From: Actinomadura rupiterrae
Lineage (GTDB): Bacteria; Actinomycetota; Actinomycetes; Streptosporangiales; Streptosporangiaceae
DNA length: 64,000 bases
Assembly: GCF_024172125.1 (NCBI RefSeq)
Contig: NZ_JAMZEA010000008.1
Span: forward strand, 434,001-498,000
Direction of reading: 5' to 3'
Under the pieces are notes generated by a model. It ran no database searches. It worked only from the letters and a program-made list of their open reading frames with translations, and was not told the origin of the DNA. A program made the translations under genes and the position numbers. Each line of letters opens with the position of its first letter. Within the stretch, counting starts at the first letter, position 1. Positions 14,255 to 22,668 of this stretch are shown here, in pieces.

Positions 14255-14360
14255 ACCCCAACCCTAAAGCGCCCCCACCGCCACCCGCGCTCCCGCACAC
14301 CGCGCACCCTCACGCCCGCTCCGCACACCGCACCGGCGGCCCTCACGCCCGCCCCGCATC

Positions 14361-14560
14361 CGCCCACCGCGCAGATTCATGTCCGCACATCGCGCACCCT
14401 TGCGCCCGCTGCGCACATCGCACCGGCCGGTCCTCGCGCGCGTCCGCGTCCGCCCACCGCGCAGATTCGTGTCCGCACATCGCGCACCCTTGCGCCCGCT
14501 GCGCACATCGCACCGGCCGGTCCTCGCGCGCGGTCCGCATCCGCCCACCGCGCAGATTCG
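14361..14560. repeat. Tandem repeat of about 90 bp (two full copies and a partial)
   Basis: A block beginning CGCCCACCGCGCAGATTC recurs at about 14361, 14451 and 14542. The first two copies are nearly identical through ACCGGCCGGTCCTCGCGCG. Shorter sub-repeats (GTCCGCACATCGCGCACCC) occur inside and continue to about 14605. The whole gap between the TetR gene and the oxygenase gene (14255-14736) consists of such repeats; no gene is seen in it. Confidence 0.75.
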
Positions 14561-14736
14561 TGTCCGCACATCCTGCGGATTCGTGTCCACACATCGCGCA
14601 CCCTTGCGCTCGCGTCCTGTATCGCGCGGGTCGCCGTCCTCCGCGGCGCGGGCTCCACCCGCCTGTCGTGTGCAGTGGGGGGCCGTCCATTGTGCGGAGT
14701 CCAACGCTCTGGGTTAGGCGGGGGACGCTGCGGGCG

Positions 14737-15750
14737 TCATTCCGCCTCGTCCATTCGCTGCGTTGGGTGTTGGCGGTGGGGGAGGCCGTTGGGGGCGGGG
14801 GCCGGGGAGTCGGTGGTGGAGAGCATGCCGGTGCGGCGCCAGATGCGGGCGCTGGGGCCTTCGATTATGCCGATCTCGGTGAGGAAGCCGGTGGCGCGGC
14901 GGAAGGCCCAGCGGAGCGTGGCCTGGCGGTGGGGGCTGGACTTCGCGGTCCGGTACGCCATGCGCGGGTCAAGGCCGACTGCGGCGTAGACGGCCGGGCG
15001 GGTCAGGCGCGGCGCCATACGGATTCCGACGCCGGCGATACCGGACGCCTGGACGCGGCGCAGCGGACGCGGCGTGCGGGCGACCTGCCGCTTCAGCTCC
15101 TCGCGCGCGTACGAGATGTGCCGCGCCTCCTCGGTCACGTGGATGCGGCTGATCGTCCGAACGAGGGGCTGGACGCGGTCGTCCGACATGGCCACGCGCT
15201 GGACGGCGTCGGTGACCTCCTCGACGAGCAAGACGGCGGCGAACATCGCCATCGGCGGGTCGACGAGTCCGGCGAGCTTGCCGATCTGGAACTCCGGCCA
15301 GGCCATCCGGTACGGGCGCAGTCCGGTCTTGCCGATGAAACGGCCGAACATCGTGGAATGGCGGCATTCGTCCGCCGTCTCGGTGAGCGCGTACGCGACG
15401 TGCCGCGTGGTCGGATCGGCGCGGTAGACGTGCCCGAGCAGGCCCTTCATCAGCATGATCTCCGACCAGATGCCGAACGACAGCATGCTGACCAGCTCGT
15501 GCCGGGACAGCTCGACGCGCTCCTCGTGGGTCATCCGGTCCCACAGCGGCGTCTCGTAGAGCGAGACGGCCTCGGGCGGGAGGTAGAAGAGCTCCGGGTC
15601 GAACGGCGCGGACCAGTCGACGTCCACCTCGGGGTCGTAGGACTTCCTGGCGGACGCCTTGAGCAGCCGTTCCGCCACGCGCTCCCGGTCGCGCAGCTCC
15701 ACGGTGTGGTCGCCGTCCGCGCATCGCACCAGCGTCGTCGTCATCGTCAC
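14737..15750 (-). CDS. Diiron oxygenase, AurF-like
   Basis: 337 residues. Ligand motifs expected of the AurF/p-aminobenzoate N-oxygenase family are visible: SRHEL, ETADECRHSTMF, LLVEEVTD and VTEEARHISYAREEL, giving the repeated E...ExxH pattern that binds two irons. Members oxidise amines or act in lipid and secondary metabolism; many actinobacteria carry copies outside biosynthetic clusters, so the substrate is unknown. Two possible starts are 6 bp apart (15750 and 15744). An 8-bp-arm palindrome 20-43 bp upstream of the start suggests repressor control. Confidence 0.8.
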   Translation of the reverse strand: MTMTTTLVRCADGDHTVELRDRERVAERLLKASARKSYDPEVDVDWSAPFDPELFYLPPEAVSLYETPLWDRMTHEERVELSRHELVSMLSFGIWSEIMLMKGLLGHVYRADPTTRHVAYALTETADECRHSTMFGRFIGKTGLRPYRMAWPEFQIGKLAGLVDPPMAMFAAVLLVEEVTDAVQRVAMSDDRVQPLVRTISRIHVTEEARHISYAREELKRQVARTPRPLRRVQASGIAGVGIRMAPRLTRPAVYAAVGLDPRMAYRTAKSSPHRQATLRWAFRRATGFLTEIGIIEGPSARIWRRTGMLSTTDSPAPAPNGLPHRQHPTQRMDEAE

Positions 15751-15769
15751 GCCTCCTGGGGGTGGGGCC

Positions 15770-15793
15770 TAAAAATAGTAGGCATTATTTTTA
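15770..15793. promoter_or_regulatory. AT-rich palindromic operator candidate
   Basis: TAAAAATA (15770-15777) and its exact inverse TATTTTTA (15786-15793) flank an 8-bp spacer. In this GC-rich sequence such an AT block is striking. It sits 20 bp upstream of the diiron oxygenase start, where a TetR-type dimer or an AT-preferring protein would block transcription. Confidence 0.6.
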
Positions 15794-15921
15794 TCGCCGC
15801 ACGCAAGGGCCCCGGGGGTGTGACGTGCGTCGCGTCACCCGCCCGGAGCAGGGGCAGGTGACGGGACGGGCCTCCCGGTCGTGTTCACTGTGTGGCAGGG
15901 GAATCGACCTGCGGAGGGCGG

Positions 15922-16404
15922 ATGGCTGTGGGAGGTCAGCGGCTGACGGCGGCTTGGGCGGGCCCGCGTCCGGACGGGCGGCCGGTGGTCGTCACGGGCG
16001 TGTTCGACGTCCTGCACGTCGGGCATGTCCGGTTCCTTCGGGACGCGGCGGAGCGCGGCTTCCCGGTGGTGGTCGGCGTCGAGAACGACGAGCGCGTCCG
16101 CGCGTGGAAGGGCCCGGGCCGTCCGGTCAACACCGCCACCGAACGCGCCGAGGTGCTGGCAGCGCTGCGCTCGGTGGCGGGCGTCTTCGTCATCTCCGGC
16201 CCGCCCGAAGTGTCCGCATGGCAGGACTATTCGGAGCTTCTCGCCTCCCTCGAACCGGTCGCCCTCGCCTACACGGCAGGCGACCCGCACACCGAGGCGA
16301 AACGCCTCGGCGCGGAGGCCATGGGCGCGCTGGCCTGGGAATTCGGCATCACCGAAGCCCATTCCACCAGCGCCATGCTGGAAGCCATAACCTCCCTCGG
16401 CTGA
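15922..16404 (+). CDS. Cytidylyltransferase-like nucleotidyltransferase
   Basis: About 160 residues with the nucleotidyltransferase signature GVFDVLHVGHVRFLRDA (HxGH type), then LAYTAGDPHTEAKR later in the fold. It resembles glycerol-3-phosphate cytidylyltransferase, RfaE or FAD-synthase-like enzymes that join a nucleotide to a small phosphorylated alcohol; the substrate is unclear. ATG at 15922 is preferred because GGAGGGCGG lies directly before it; the frame is open from 15892. Divergent from the oxygenase, sharing the region with the AT-rich palindrome. Confidence 0.75.
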   Translation: MAVGGQRLTAAWAGPRPDGRPVVVTGVFDVLHVGHVRFLRDAAERGFPVVVGVENDERVRAWKGPGRPVNTATERAEVLAALRSVAGVFVISGPPEVSAWQDYSELLASLEPVALAYTAGDPHTEAKRLGAEAMGALAWEFGITEAHSTSAMLEAITSLG

Positions 16405-16439
16405 CGCACCCCACCCCCACGACCACCCACGCGCTCGGA

Positions 16440-17190
16440 CACGCGCTCGGGCGCACCGTCAGCCCCGCGACCGGTCCGCGACCAGGTCCGCGACCAGGCA
16501 CACGACCAGGCACACGACCCGGCACGCGACCGGGTCCGCGCTCGGGCACGCCGTCAGGCAGGCGGTCAGGCCCGCGACCGGGTCTGCGACCGGGTCCGCG
16601 ACCAGGCGCACGGCCCGGCACGCGGACGGGCACGCAGCCAGGCGCGCCGTTAGGCAGGCGGTCAGGCGCACGGCCAGGCGCACGGCGAGGACCCCGGCCC
16701 GGCAGCCGACCGGGTCCGCGCTCGGGCACGCTGTTAGGCAGGCTGTCGGACACGCGACCGGTCCGCGACCAGGCGCACGGCCCGGCACGCGGTCGGAAAC
16801 GCGACCAGGCACGCTGTTAGGCAGGCGGTCAGGCGCACGGCGAGGACCCCCGGCCCGGCAGGCGACCGGGTCCGCGCTCGGGCACGCGCTCGGGTCCGCG
16901 ACGGTCCGCGACCAGGCACGCGCTCGGGGCCACGGTCGGCGCGCGCTCGGGCACGCCGTCAGGGAGGCGGTCAGGCACGCGACCGGTCCACGACCAGGCA
17001 TGCGACCAGGCATGCGACCAGGCACGCGCTCGGGCACGCGACTGGTCCGCGACCAGGCATGCGGTCAGGCGCACGGTCCGGCACGCGACCGGGTCCGCGC
17101 TCGGGCACGCGACCAGGCACGCCGCTAGGTAGGCGGTCAGGCGCACGGCCACGCGCACGGCGAGGAGCCCGGCCCGGCGCACGATTTTGC
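16440..17190. repeat. Long degenerate short-tandem-repeat tract
   Basis: About 750 bp of imperfect repeats built from CACGCGACCAGG, CGGTCAGGCGCACGG and GGTCCGCG(A/C)CCGGG-type modules in changing order, with a larger sub-pattern recurring at about 16540-16740 and 16810-17000. Six frames stay open over parts of it because of composition, giving Pro/Gly/Arg or Ala/Cys-rich pseudo-proteins; none looks real. The following stretch to about 17690 is ordinary unique sequence with no gene I can support. Confidence 0.75.
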
Positions 17191-17695
17191 CCACGGCGAG
17201 TTCCGCAGCGAGGTCTGCGGCCGGGCCCGCCACCTGGTTCACGACACCGCCCGTGCGGGCGTGGGGTACTGCGTTCACGTCCGTTCGCAAGGGCGCGTCC
17301 ATGTCCGGGGCTCACCTCTATTTGCCGCGGTGGCATGTACGCGCCAGAAGTGCCTCCACGCCTGTACTCAGCTCGCGCCAAAACCCTCGGCAACGCGGTT
17401 CCGCTCGGGCTGGGGCGGCGAATCCGCGACTGCGTCGGGTGGTGACTCGTCGCGATCTGTCCTTTGAAGCAGCGTGGCGTGGAGGCTTGTGGCAGTGAGA
17501 AGCGCGCGCCGCGGGCTTGCGAGCGAACATCGCCTTGTGGACGGTCAGCAGGTGATGGTGCGTGAGTGATGCTGTGCGGCCTCCACGGGGTGAGGTGGTG
17601 TCGCAGGTGAAGATCGGGCGTCGCTGAGATGGTGGTCGGCGTCTGCGCAGGGCACGTTGTCGCGCCAGGGATGCCGACTCAGGCGGGTAATCCGA

Positions 17696-17724
17696 TTGCG
17701 TGGATTAGGACGGGTTTCTAGGGT
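17696..17724 (+). promoter_or_regulatory. Candidate sigma-70-type promoter for the tRNA-like element
   Basis: TTGCGT (17696-17701) and TAGGGT (17719-17724) are spaced 17 bp apart, matching the vegetative -35/-10 layout. Transcription would start near 17731, a few bases before the 5' end of the cloverleaf at 17735. Confidence 0.45.
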
Positions 17725-17734
17725 CGGTATTGAT

Positions 17735-17807
17735 CAGCGTGTAGCTCAGTCAGGAGAGCGCCGGGCTCTAGACCCGGAGGGCGCGGGGGCGGAACCCGCC
17801 ACGCTGG
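17735..17807 (+). tRNA. tRNA-like cloverleaf with anticodon CUA
   Basis: A 73-nt fold with every stem intact: acceptor CAGCGTG/CACGCTG (7 bp), D stem GCTC/GAGC with a GG in its loop, anticodon stem CCGGG/CCCGG with loop CTCTAGA, 5-nt variable region, T stem GCGGG/CCCGC. The anticodon at 17768-17770 reads CTA, which would decode the UAG stop. The T loop is GGCGGAA instead of the near-universal TTCRANN, and no CCA is encoded. It may be a non-decoding tRNA mimic, a decayed tRNA, or a structured leader for the protein that begins at 17810. Confidence 0.45.
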
Positions 17808-17809
17808 CT

Positions 17810-20335
17810 ATGAACATCGGACACGGTTACCCGCTCGGGCAGCTCGCACGCGCCTTCACCACCGCAACGCGGCACGAAGACGCCGCCACCCGGCGTCGAG
17901 CTGAGAGGCGCGTTCGCGCCTGGACGCAGGTTCTCGACGGGATGACTGACGGCACGCTCAGTATCGGCAGCCGCACACCGGTCGCAGGGCTTCCGGCGTG
18001 GGTCACCCTTGAGGTCGTGCGCGGAGGCTTCGCGACCGGCATACCGCTGGCAGGCGGCCCCCTGCTCCCGCACGAGACGTCTGTCGCCCCGAACCGCGCC
18101 GCCGTCTTCGCGTACTACCTGACGGACGCCGGCCAGGCCGAACTCAACGCCATGCTGGACGCGGGGGACTACGAGATCACCGTTCCAGAAGAAGCCGCGC
18201 TTCTCACGGTCGCGTGGCTGTTGCGGGACGGCGACCGCGCGGCCGCGCTCGACGTCCTGGACGAGATCTCGCCGTTCGCGGACAGGGTCCGCTTCGTCCC
18301 GGCGCGCCGTCCGGGCCGTTCTCCACGCAACCCGCGACACGTCTTCCGCCGTTCGGTAGGTGACGTGCGCGATGCGCTCCTCGCACGCCGCACTCCTCCC
18401 GCGATCGACGCGATGCACGAGGCGCTGAGCGTTTGGAATCCCTTCGCTGATCGCCTCCTCTCTCATTGGCTGACCACTGTCGTGGACGGACGCGTTGCCA
18501 CTGCCTTCCCGGAAGGCTGGACGGCTCAGGCCACCGCCTTCCTGAACGAGTACCGCGAGCTGGCCGTCGAACATCGCCTGTGCTCCAAGCACCGCCGGCC
18601 AAAGGAGAACGCGGCGATCCTGCGCACTGCCATGGAGGACGTCCTCCTCGGCATTGACACGAAACGCGGCCTTCTCCAGCACGCCGTCGACTCGATGCTC
18701 GCTCGCCGAGGCGTGCCTGGATCTCCCGAGCACTCGGCCCTCCGCGAGCGCCAAGCCGCCGAGGCCGCACGTCCGACCCACCAGGCCCTCGCCACGATCG
18801 CGGCAGCGCGCCTAACCTCCGTCCCCCAGAACGACGGCCTCCCGGACATCACGCCCTTCGTCCACCCGGTCACCGAACACGAACACGCCTCCGCCAGCAC
18901 CGACTCCCCCAGCACCAAGGACGCCTCCCCCGACCCCCAGCCCGCCGCGACCACCCCCGACGCGTCCACGCCCCCCAGCCCGTCCACGCCCCCCAGCCCG
19001 TCCACGACCGCCAACGCGTTCACGACCGCCAACGAGCCCGCGGGGCCCAGCGCGTCCGCGGAACCCAATGCGACCACCGGACTCGAGAACGCGGGGCTTG
19101 GGCGAGCGGTACGGCGGCAGGATGGGGTGCCTGTTGGGACGGTCATGCCGGACGTCGTGCTTCGCACAGTTGGGCAGGCCCTGAGTGCGCCTGTCGGGAC
19201 GCTGGTCGAGCGGCGGATCGTGCCATCGGCGGAAGTGCTTGCGGAGCTTGTTCCGCAGCTGGTGGCGTCCACGGTGGCGCTCGACTACGGCGATCCGGCG
19301 CTGGCGTCGCTGGTCGCCGCGGAGTACCGGGCGTTCCGCGCGCGCCGCTCGCTGCTGCTGGTGAATCTGGAGCACCAGGTGCGGTTCGAGGAGCTGCCGT
19401 GGGTCCCGGCGATCGCGTCCCGGCGGGGGAGCGGCGGCGACGCGGCGCACCAGGCGGCCCGGACGACGCTGACCCGGCTGGGCGAGCTCACGATCTCCGC
19501 GTTCCCCGGGACGGTCGTTCCGAACCGGCTGGTCACCGAGCTCTCGACGCTCGCGCGGCAGGCCGGCCTCGACGTCCCGTTCGTCGAGGAGCTCGCCGCG
19601 GACATCTTCATGGGCACGTTCTCCCCGAAGTTCGTGCGCGCGGCCGAGATCGCCGCCGACCTGCTCGACGGGTCGCTGTACGTCCGCTACTACGGCATCG
19701 ACGCCGCGCATGTGCGGACGCTCCGAGCCATTGCCGCCGAACGCTCGCATGAAGGCGAGCACAAGAACTCGCACAAGACGCGGAAGAAGCACGTCCGTAA
19801 CACCTCCGATCCCGAATGGGACGCCGCGAGGGAGTTCGCGGCGCTGTGTTCTGCGCGTGCGGGCGACGGGCCCGGCTCGTGGGTGGTCGCGAACGGCCGG
19901 GTCATCGAGCAGTCCCAGGTCCTGACCACGCACAATCTCGCCGTGCTCGTCCGGAAGGTGGGCGTGACGCCCGGGCCTGGCTGGCCCGAGCTGGCGCGCC
20001 GCGCCTTCGCCGTGCTGTGCGACCGGCTCGCCACCGCGAACCGGTCGGCGCTGCCGCTGCGCGCGGTGAAGGACGCGGCGTACGCGTGGCGGCAGGCGCT
20101 GTTCTTCCTGTCGATGGCCGGCGACGCCGAGGCCCGCGCCTTCACCGCCTGGGCCAAGGACGAGGCCGACCGTCTGTTCGGACCGGTGGCCACCCGCACG
20201 ACCGCGCCGACGGCCGGGCTCGACCGCGTGATCGCCGGGCTGGACCACGTCCTGGACGGCGGCGGGCTGGACGATGACGGGGCTTACCCGCGCCGCTTCC
20301 TGGGCTGGTCCGGCCGCTGGATCATCGGCCGCTGA
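17810..20335 (+). CDS. Large protein of unknown function behind a tRNA-like leader
   Basis: 841 residues from ATG at 17810. The family is not recognised. The N-terminal 370 residues are helical with motifs such as SRTPVAGLPAWVTLEVVRGGFATG. A Ser/Thr/Pro-rich linker spans about 385-450, and a second folded region follows to the end (AEYRAFRARRSLLLVNLEHQVRFEELPW; RFLGWSGRWIIGR). No signal peptide or membrane segment. The start codon lies 2 nt after the discriminator base of the tRNA-like fold, and no ribosome-binding site is visible, so cleavage at the tRNA 3' end would leave a nearly leaderless mRNA. The frame is open upstream through the cloverleaf to 17657, so a longer form cannot be excluded. 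Confidence 0.7.
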   Translation: MNIGHGYPLGQLARAFTTATRHEDAATRRRAERRVRAWTQVLDGMTDGTLSIGSRTPVAGLPAWVTLEVVRGGFATGIPLAGGPLLPHETSVAPNRAAVFAYYLTDAGQAELNAMLDAGDYEITVPEEAALLTVAWLLRDGDRAAALDVLDEISPFADRVRFVPARRPGRSPRNPRHVFRRSVGDVRDALLARRTPPAIDAMHEALSVWNPFADRLLSHWLTTVVDGRVATAFPEGWTAQATAFLNEYRELAVEHRLCSKHRRPKENAAILRTAMEDVLLGIDTKRGLLQHAVDSMLARRGVPGSPEHSALRERQAAEAARPTHQALATIAAARLTSVPQNDGLPDITPFVHPVTEHEHASASTDSPSTKDASPDPQPAATTPDASTPPSPSTPPSPSTTANAFTTANEPAGPSASAEPNATTGLENAGLGRAVRRQDGVPVGTVMPDVVLRTVGQALSAPVGTLVERRIVPSAEVLAELVPQLVASTVALDYGDPALASLVAAEYRAFRARRSLLLVNLEHQVRFEELPWVPAIASRRGSGGDAAHQAARTTLTRLGELTISAFPGTVVPNRLVTELSTLARQAGLDVPFVEELAADIFMGTFSPKFVRAAEIAADLLDGSLYVRYYGIDAAHVRTLRAIAAERSHEGEHKNSHKTRKKHVRNTSDPEWDAAREFAALCSARAGDGPGSWVVANGRVIEQSQVLTTHNLAVLVRKVGVTPGPGWPELARRAFAVLCDRLATANRSALPLRAVKDAAYAWRQALFFLSMAGDAEARAFTAWAKDEADRLFGPVATRTTAPTAGLDRVIAGLDHVLDGGGLDDDGAYPRRFLGWSGRWIIGR

Positions 20336-20426
20336 CCAGCTGTCCGAACTGGGGACGGAACGCTCGCCCCGCTCCCGGAACCCAGTGTTCCCGCAGCCTG
20401 CGGCGGGTCAAAACGATTCCACAGTC

Positions 20427-21012
20427 TGTGGATAACTTGCGGACGGGAGTCTTCCGCCTACGCACCGCTAGCTCAGCGTAAAGGTAGGAACCGGGCGACG
20501 CGTGGACCGTGTCGGACGGCCGCAGCGTGTCGAGTGGTGCGTCCTGTGGACGGGGCGCACAGTGTGGTTCACAGGAAGATGATCTGGGGACCCGGCTGGG
20601 GATTTCCCGTGGGCGGACGGTTTCCACCGGATGCGGGACACTGTGGAGGCCCGCCGCCCACAGCCTGTGCACGAGCCTGGGACATCGCCTTCTCGGAGCC
20701 GCCTCGGCACTGGTCAGAGCGTTATCCACCACGTGGATAACGGGACGCCGTCCTGGGGGCATCCTGGGGACGCGACGTGGATGGCGAGTCTTCCCCACTC
20801 CCCACAGGTTGTGCACCGAAGTTATCCACAGGGTGTGGAAAATGAGGGACCCGGTGAACGTCGCCCACACGCCGTCCCCAAGTTGTCCAGAGTCCCGGCG
20901 CGTGTCCGTAAACCCCCGGCCAACTGGGGATTCTCGTGTGGAGGAGAAGCCCGAAACCCCTACCCGCACAGCCGAGCAGCTGTGCAAACGACGCGCTCCA
21001 GCCTGTGGATGA
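20427..21012. other. DnaA-box cluster
   Basis: Within about 600 bp free of convincing genes lie TGTGGATAA (20427), TTATCCACC and CGTGGATAA as a head-to-head pair (20722-20740), TTATCCACA (20822), TTGTCCAGA (20883), TGTGGATGA (21004) and the weaker TGTGGACGG (20545). Consensus DnaA boxes are TTATCCACA/TTGTCCACA. No dnaA or dnaN flanks the cluster, so a DnaA-titration or modulating site is more likely than the origin itself. Confidence 0.6.
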
Positions 21013-21174
21013 ACCCCCTCGTCGGCCCCTGTCCACCAGGCGAGGGCCGTGTCCCATCCAGAGGCGACACACCGCGGCGAGCGAGCCCGACTCGCCGATT
21101 ACGGACGTGCCGTCCGTCACGCTTACGCGCTTCACCTCGTTCGCCGACAGCGATCAAGATCCGGCTGCGCAGCG

Positions 21175-21390
21175 TCACATCCCGGCGCGCCACAAAAGCA
21201 GGATCACGGACGAAAGGACCAGCCCGGCCGTCCCCAGCGGAGCCTGCCCCATCGTGATCAGCACCCTGCACCCGGCGGCCGTGGCGACCGCGACGAGCAG
21301 CAGTCCGCGCAGGCCCGAGGACTCCGGACGGTCCTGCGCCTCCGCCCGCAGCTCCCGCTCCCAGAGACCGAAGTCGTCCTCTGCGCCCAC
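21175..21390 (-). CDS. Small membrane protein
   Basis: 71 residues: a charged N-terminal half (DDFGLWERELRAEAQDRPE) followed by two hydrophobic segments separated by a short turn (RGLLLVAVATAAGC; LGTAGLVLSSVILLLW). The GTG start at 21390 is preceded by AGGAGAG at a good distance, which supports a real gene. Function unknown; it is divergent from DLW-39. Confidence 0.65.
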   Translation of the reverse strand: MGAEDDFGLWERELRAEAQDRPESSGLRGLLLVAVATAAGCRVLITMGQAPLGTAGLVLSSVILLLWRAGM

Positions 21391-21620
21391 CGGACTCTCC
21401 TGACGTCGTTGCCCGGATTATCCGGCCGATCCGCGTCCGAAACGAGATGGCGCATCCGCCACAGCAACCGCACCGTCTTTGGACGGCGGGTCCGATAACG
21501 GCACAGGGGGTGCGGATCGCTCCGCCCGGGTTGCTAGGCTGCGGAGAGCCTGGGGGAAGAGTCTCTTCATACGTGTGTCCCTCGGGCTGGCTTCATAGTC
21601 GAGGTGAAGGGGTCCCCACC

Positions 21621-21740
21621 GTGAAGAAGCTGCTTGTTCTGGCCGTTGTAGCTCTCGGCGGGTTCGTCGTCTGGCGTCGTCTGCAGCAGGACCGCGCCGA
21701 GTTGGACCTGTGGACCGAGGCCACGTCCACCGACAGCTGA
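21621..21740 (+). CDS. DLW-39 family small protein
   Basis: Exactly 39 residues from GTG at 21621: a basic start (VKKLLVLAVVALGG), one hydrophobic segment, then WRRLQQDRAELDLWTEAT, which carries the DLW motif that names the family. The family is actinobacterial, of unknown function, and typically sits beside the tRNA-Ala/tRNA-Ile genes near gyrA; here tRNA-Ala follows about 150 bp downstream. Confidence 0.9.
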   Translation: MKKLLVLAVVALGGFVVWRRLQQDRAELDLWTEATSTDS

Positions 21741-21888
21741 ACCGATATCCGCCGTGCATGGCCCCGGCGTGACCGGGACGGACCGCCGTCCCGATCCCGC
21801 CGGGCCAAGGCCATGCGCGGCACCCGCACACCACACCGATATCCGGGCGCGTCCGGCGCCCGTCCCCCGGTAAGCTTTGTCCCGCCGA

Positions 21889-21961
21889 GGGGCCTTAGCT
21901 CAGTTGGCAGAGCACCGGCTTTGCAAGCCGGGTGTCAGGGGTTCGAATCCCCTAGGCTCCA
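21889..21961 (+). tRNA. tRNA-Ala (anticodon TGC)
   Basis: Full cloverleaf: acceptor GGGGCCT/AGGCTCC, D arm GCTC...GAGC, anticodon stem CCGGC/GCCGG around TTTGCAA (anticodon TGC), canonical TTCGAAT T loop. CCA is not encoded. Confidence 0.97.
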
Positions 21962-21970
21962 CCCGTAAGG

Positions 21971-22016
21971 AAGCCCAGGTCAGGGACGATTTCCCGGCCT
22001 GGGCTTTCGGCTTTTC
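21971..22016 (+). terminator. Rho-independent terminator of tRNA-Ala
   Basis: AAGCCCAGG (21971-21979) pairs with CCTGGGCTT (21998-22006), followed by TCGGCTTTT. It starts 10 bp after the tRNA. The following 256 bp to the VOC gene hold nothing I can identify. Confidence 0.85.
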
Positions 22017-22272
22017 AGGGCCACTGCCTCCGAGAGTGGGGGAATAGTGGAGATCACCCCGAAGGGAGGGGGCGTTGGCCCCCCACCGGAAGGTGCGAGC
22101 AGGAGGGCACCGCCGCGCGCGCGGCTGTCCAGGGCCTCGCACGCCTGCGAGGCGCACTAGGACGTCCACTCCTGTAGTGGGTGTTAGACCCGCGACCCCA
22201 CAATGAAGTCGGCGGCGATGCCGCGTTTGTGACGGCGCTGGCCGCGTTCGTGGGCTGCCGGAGGCGATCGGG

Positions 22273-22665
22273 TTAGGGCGGGCTGATGATTGTGGACGGG
22301 ACATTGGCGGCGTCTGGGGTGGCTAGGCAGAACGGGTGGCCGGCCGGGTCGAGGAAGACGCGATAGCGGCGGCCGCCGGGCTGGTGCGATGCGAGTCGCG
22401 CGCCGAGGTCGATCACTTGCCGTTCGGCCTGGTCTAGGTCGTCCACCTGGATGTCAAGGTGGACGCGTCGGGGCGCGTCCGGATCCGGCCAGGCGGGTGG
22501 CTCCGGGTTGCCGACGCGTTGGAAGTCCAGCCGGACGCCGCCGTTCTCGCTGGTCAGCACCACGAAGTCGGGATTGGACGAGCGCATCTCGCCACCTAGG
22601 AAAGCTTGGTAGAAAGCGGCCAGGGCGACGGGATCCGGGCAGTCGATGGTGACGGCGAAGAGCAT
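22273..22665 (-). CDS. VOC (glyoxalase/bleomycin-resistance fold) protein
   Basis: 130 residues with the paired beta-alpha-beta-beta-beta pattern: FAVTIDCPDPVALAAFYQAFLGGE at the start and RVHLDIQVDDLDQAERQVIDLGAR in the second half, with FLDPAGHPFCLA at the end. The His and Glu/Asp positions of a metal site are partly present. Such small proteins are usually of unknown specificity. It is 3 bp downstream of the SepF-like gene and probably cotranscribed. Confidence 0.85.
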   Translation of the reverse strand: MLFAVTIDCPDPVALAAFYQAFLGGEMRSSNPDFVVLTSENGGVRLDFQRVGNPEPPAWPDPDAPRRVHLDIQVDDLDQAERQVIDLGARLASHQPGGRRYRVFLDPAGHPFCLATPDAANVPSTIISPP

Positions 22666-22668
22666 GGA

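Noticed and set aside
14361..14605. CRISPR array
   Set aside because: Repeats are about 90 bp, contiguous and without unique spacers; no cas genes are in the window. The same applies to 28548-28708 and 34780-35380.
16440..17190. Collagen-like or Pro/Gly-rich protein gene
   Set aside because: All frames are open at once because of the repeats, frames change between modules, and there is no ribosome-binding site.
17735..17807. Ordinary functional tRNA
   Set aside because: The T loop lacks TTC and purine-A conservation and the anticodon would read a stop codon, so it is reported only as tRNA-like.
20427..21012. Chromosomal origin oriC
   Set aside because: DnaA boxes are present, but the usual flanking dnaA and dnaN genes are absent and no AT-rich unwinding region is visible; a DnaA-binding cluster is the safer reading.
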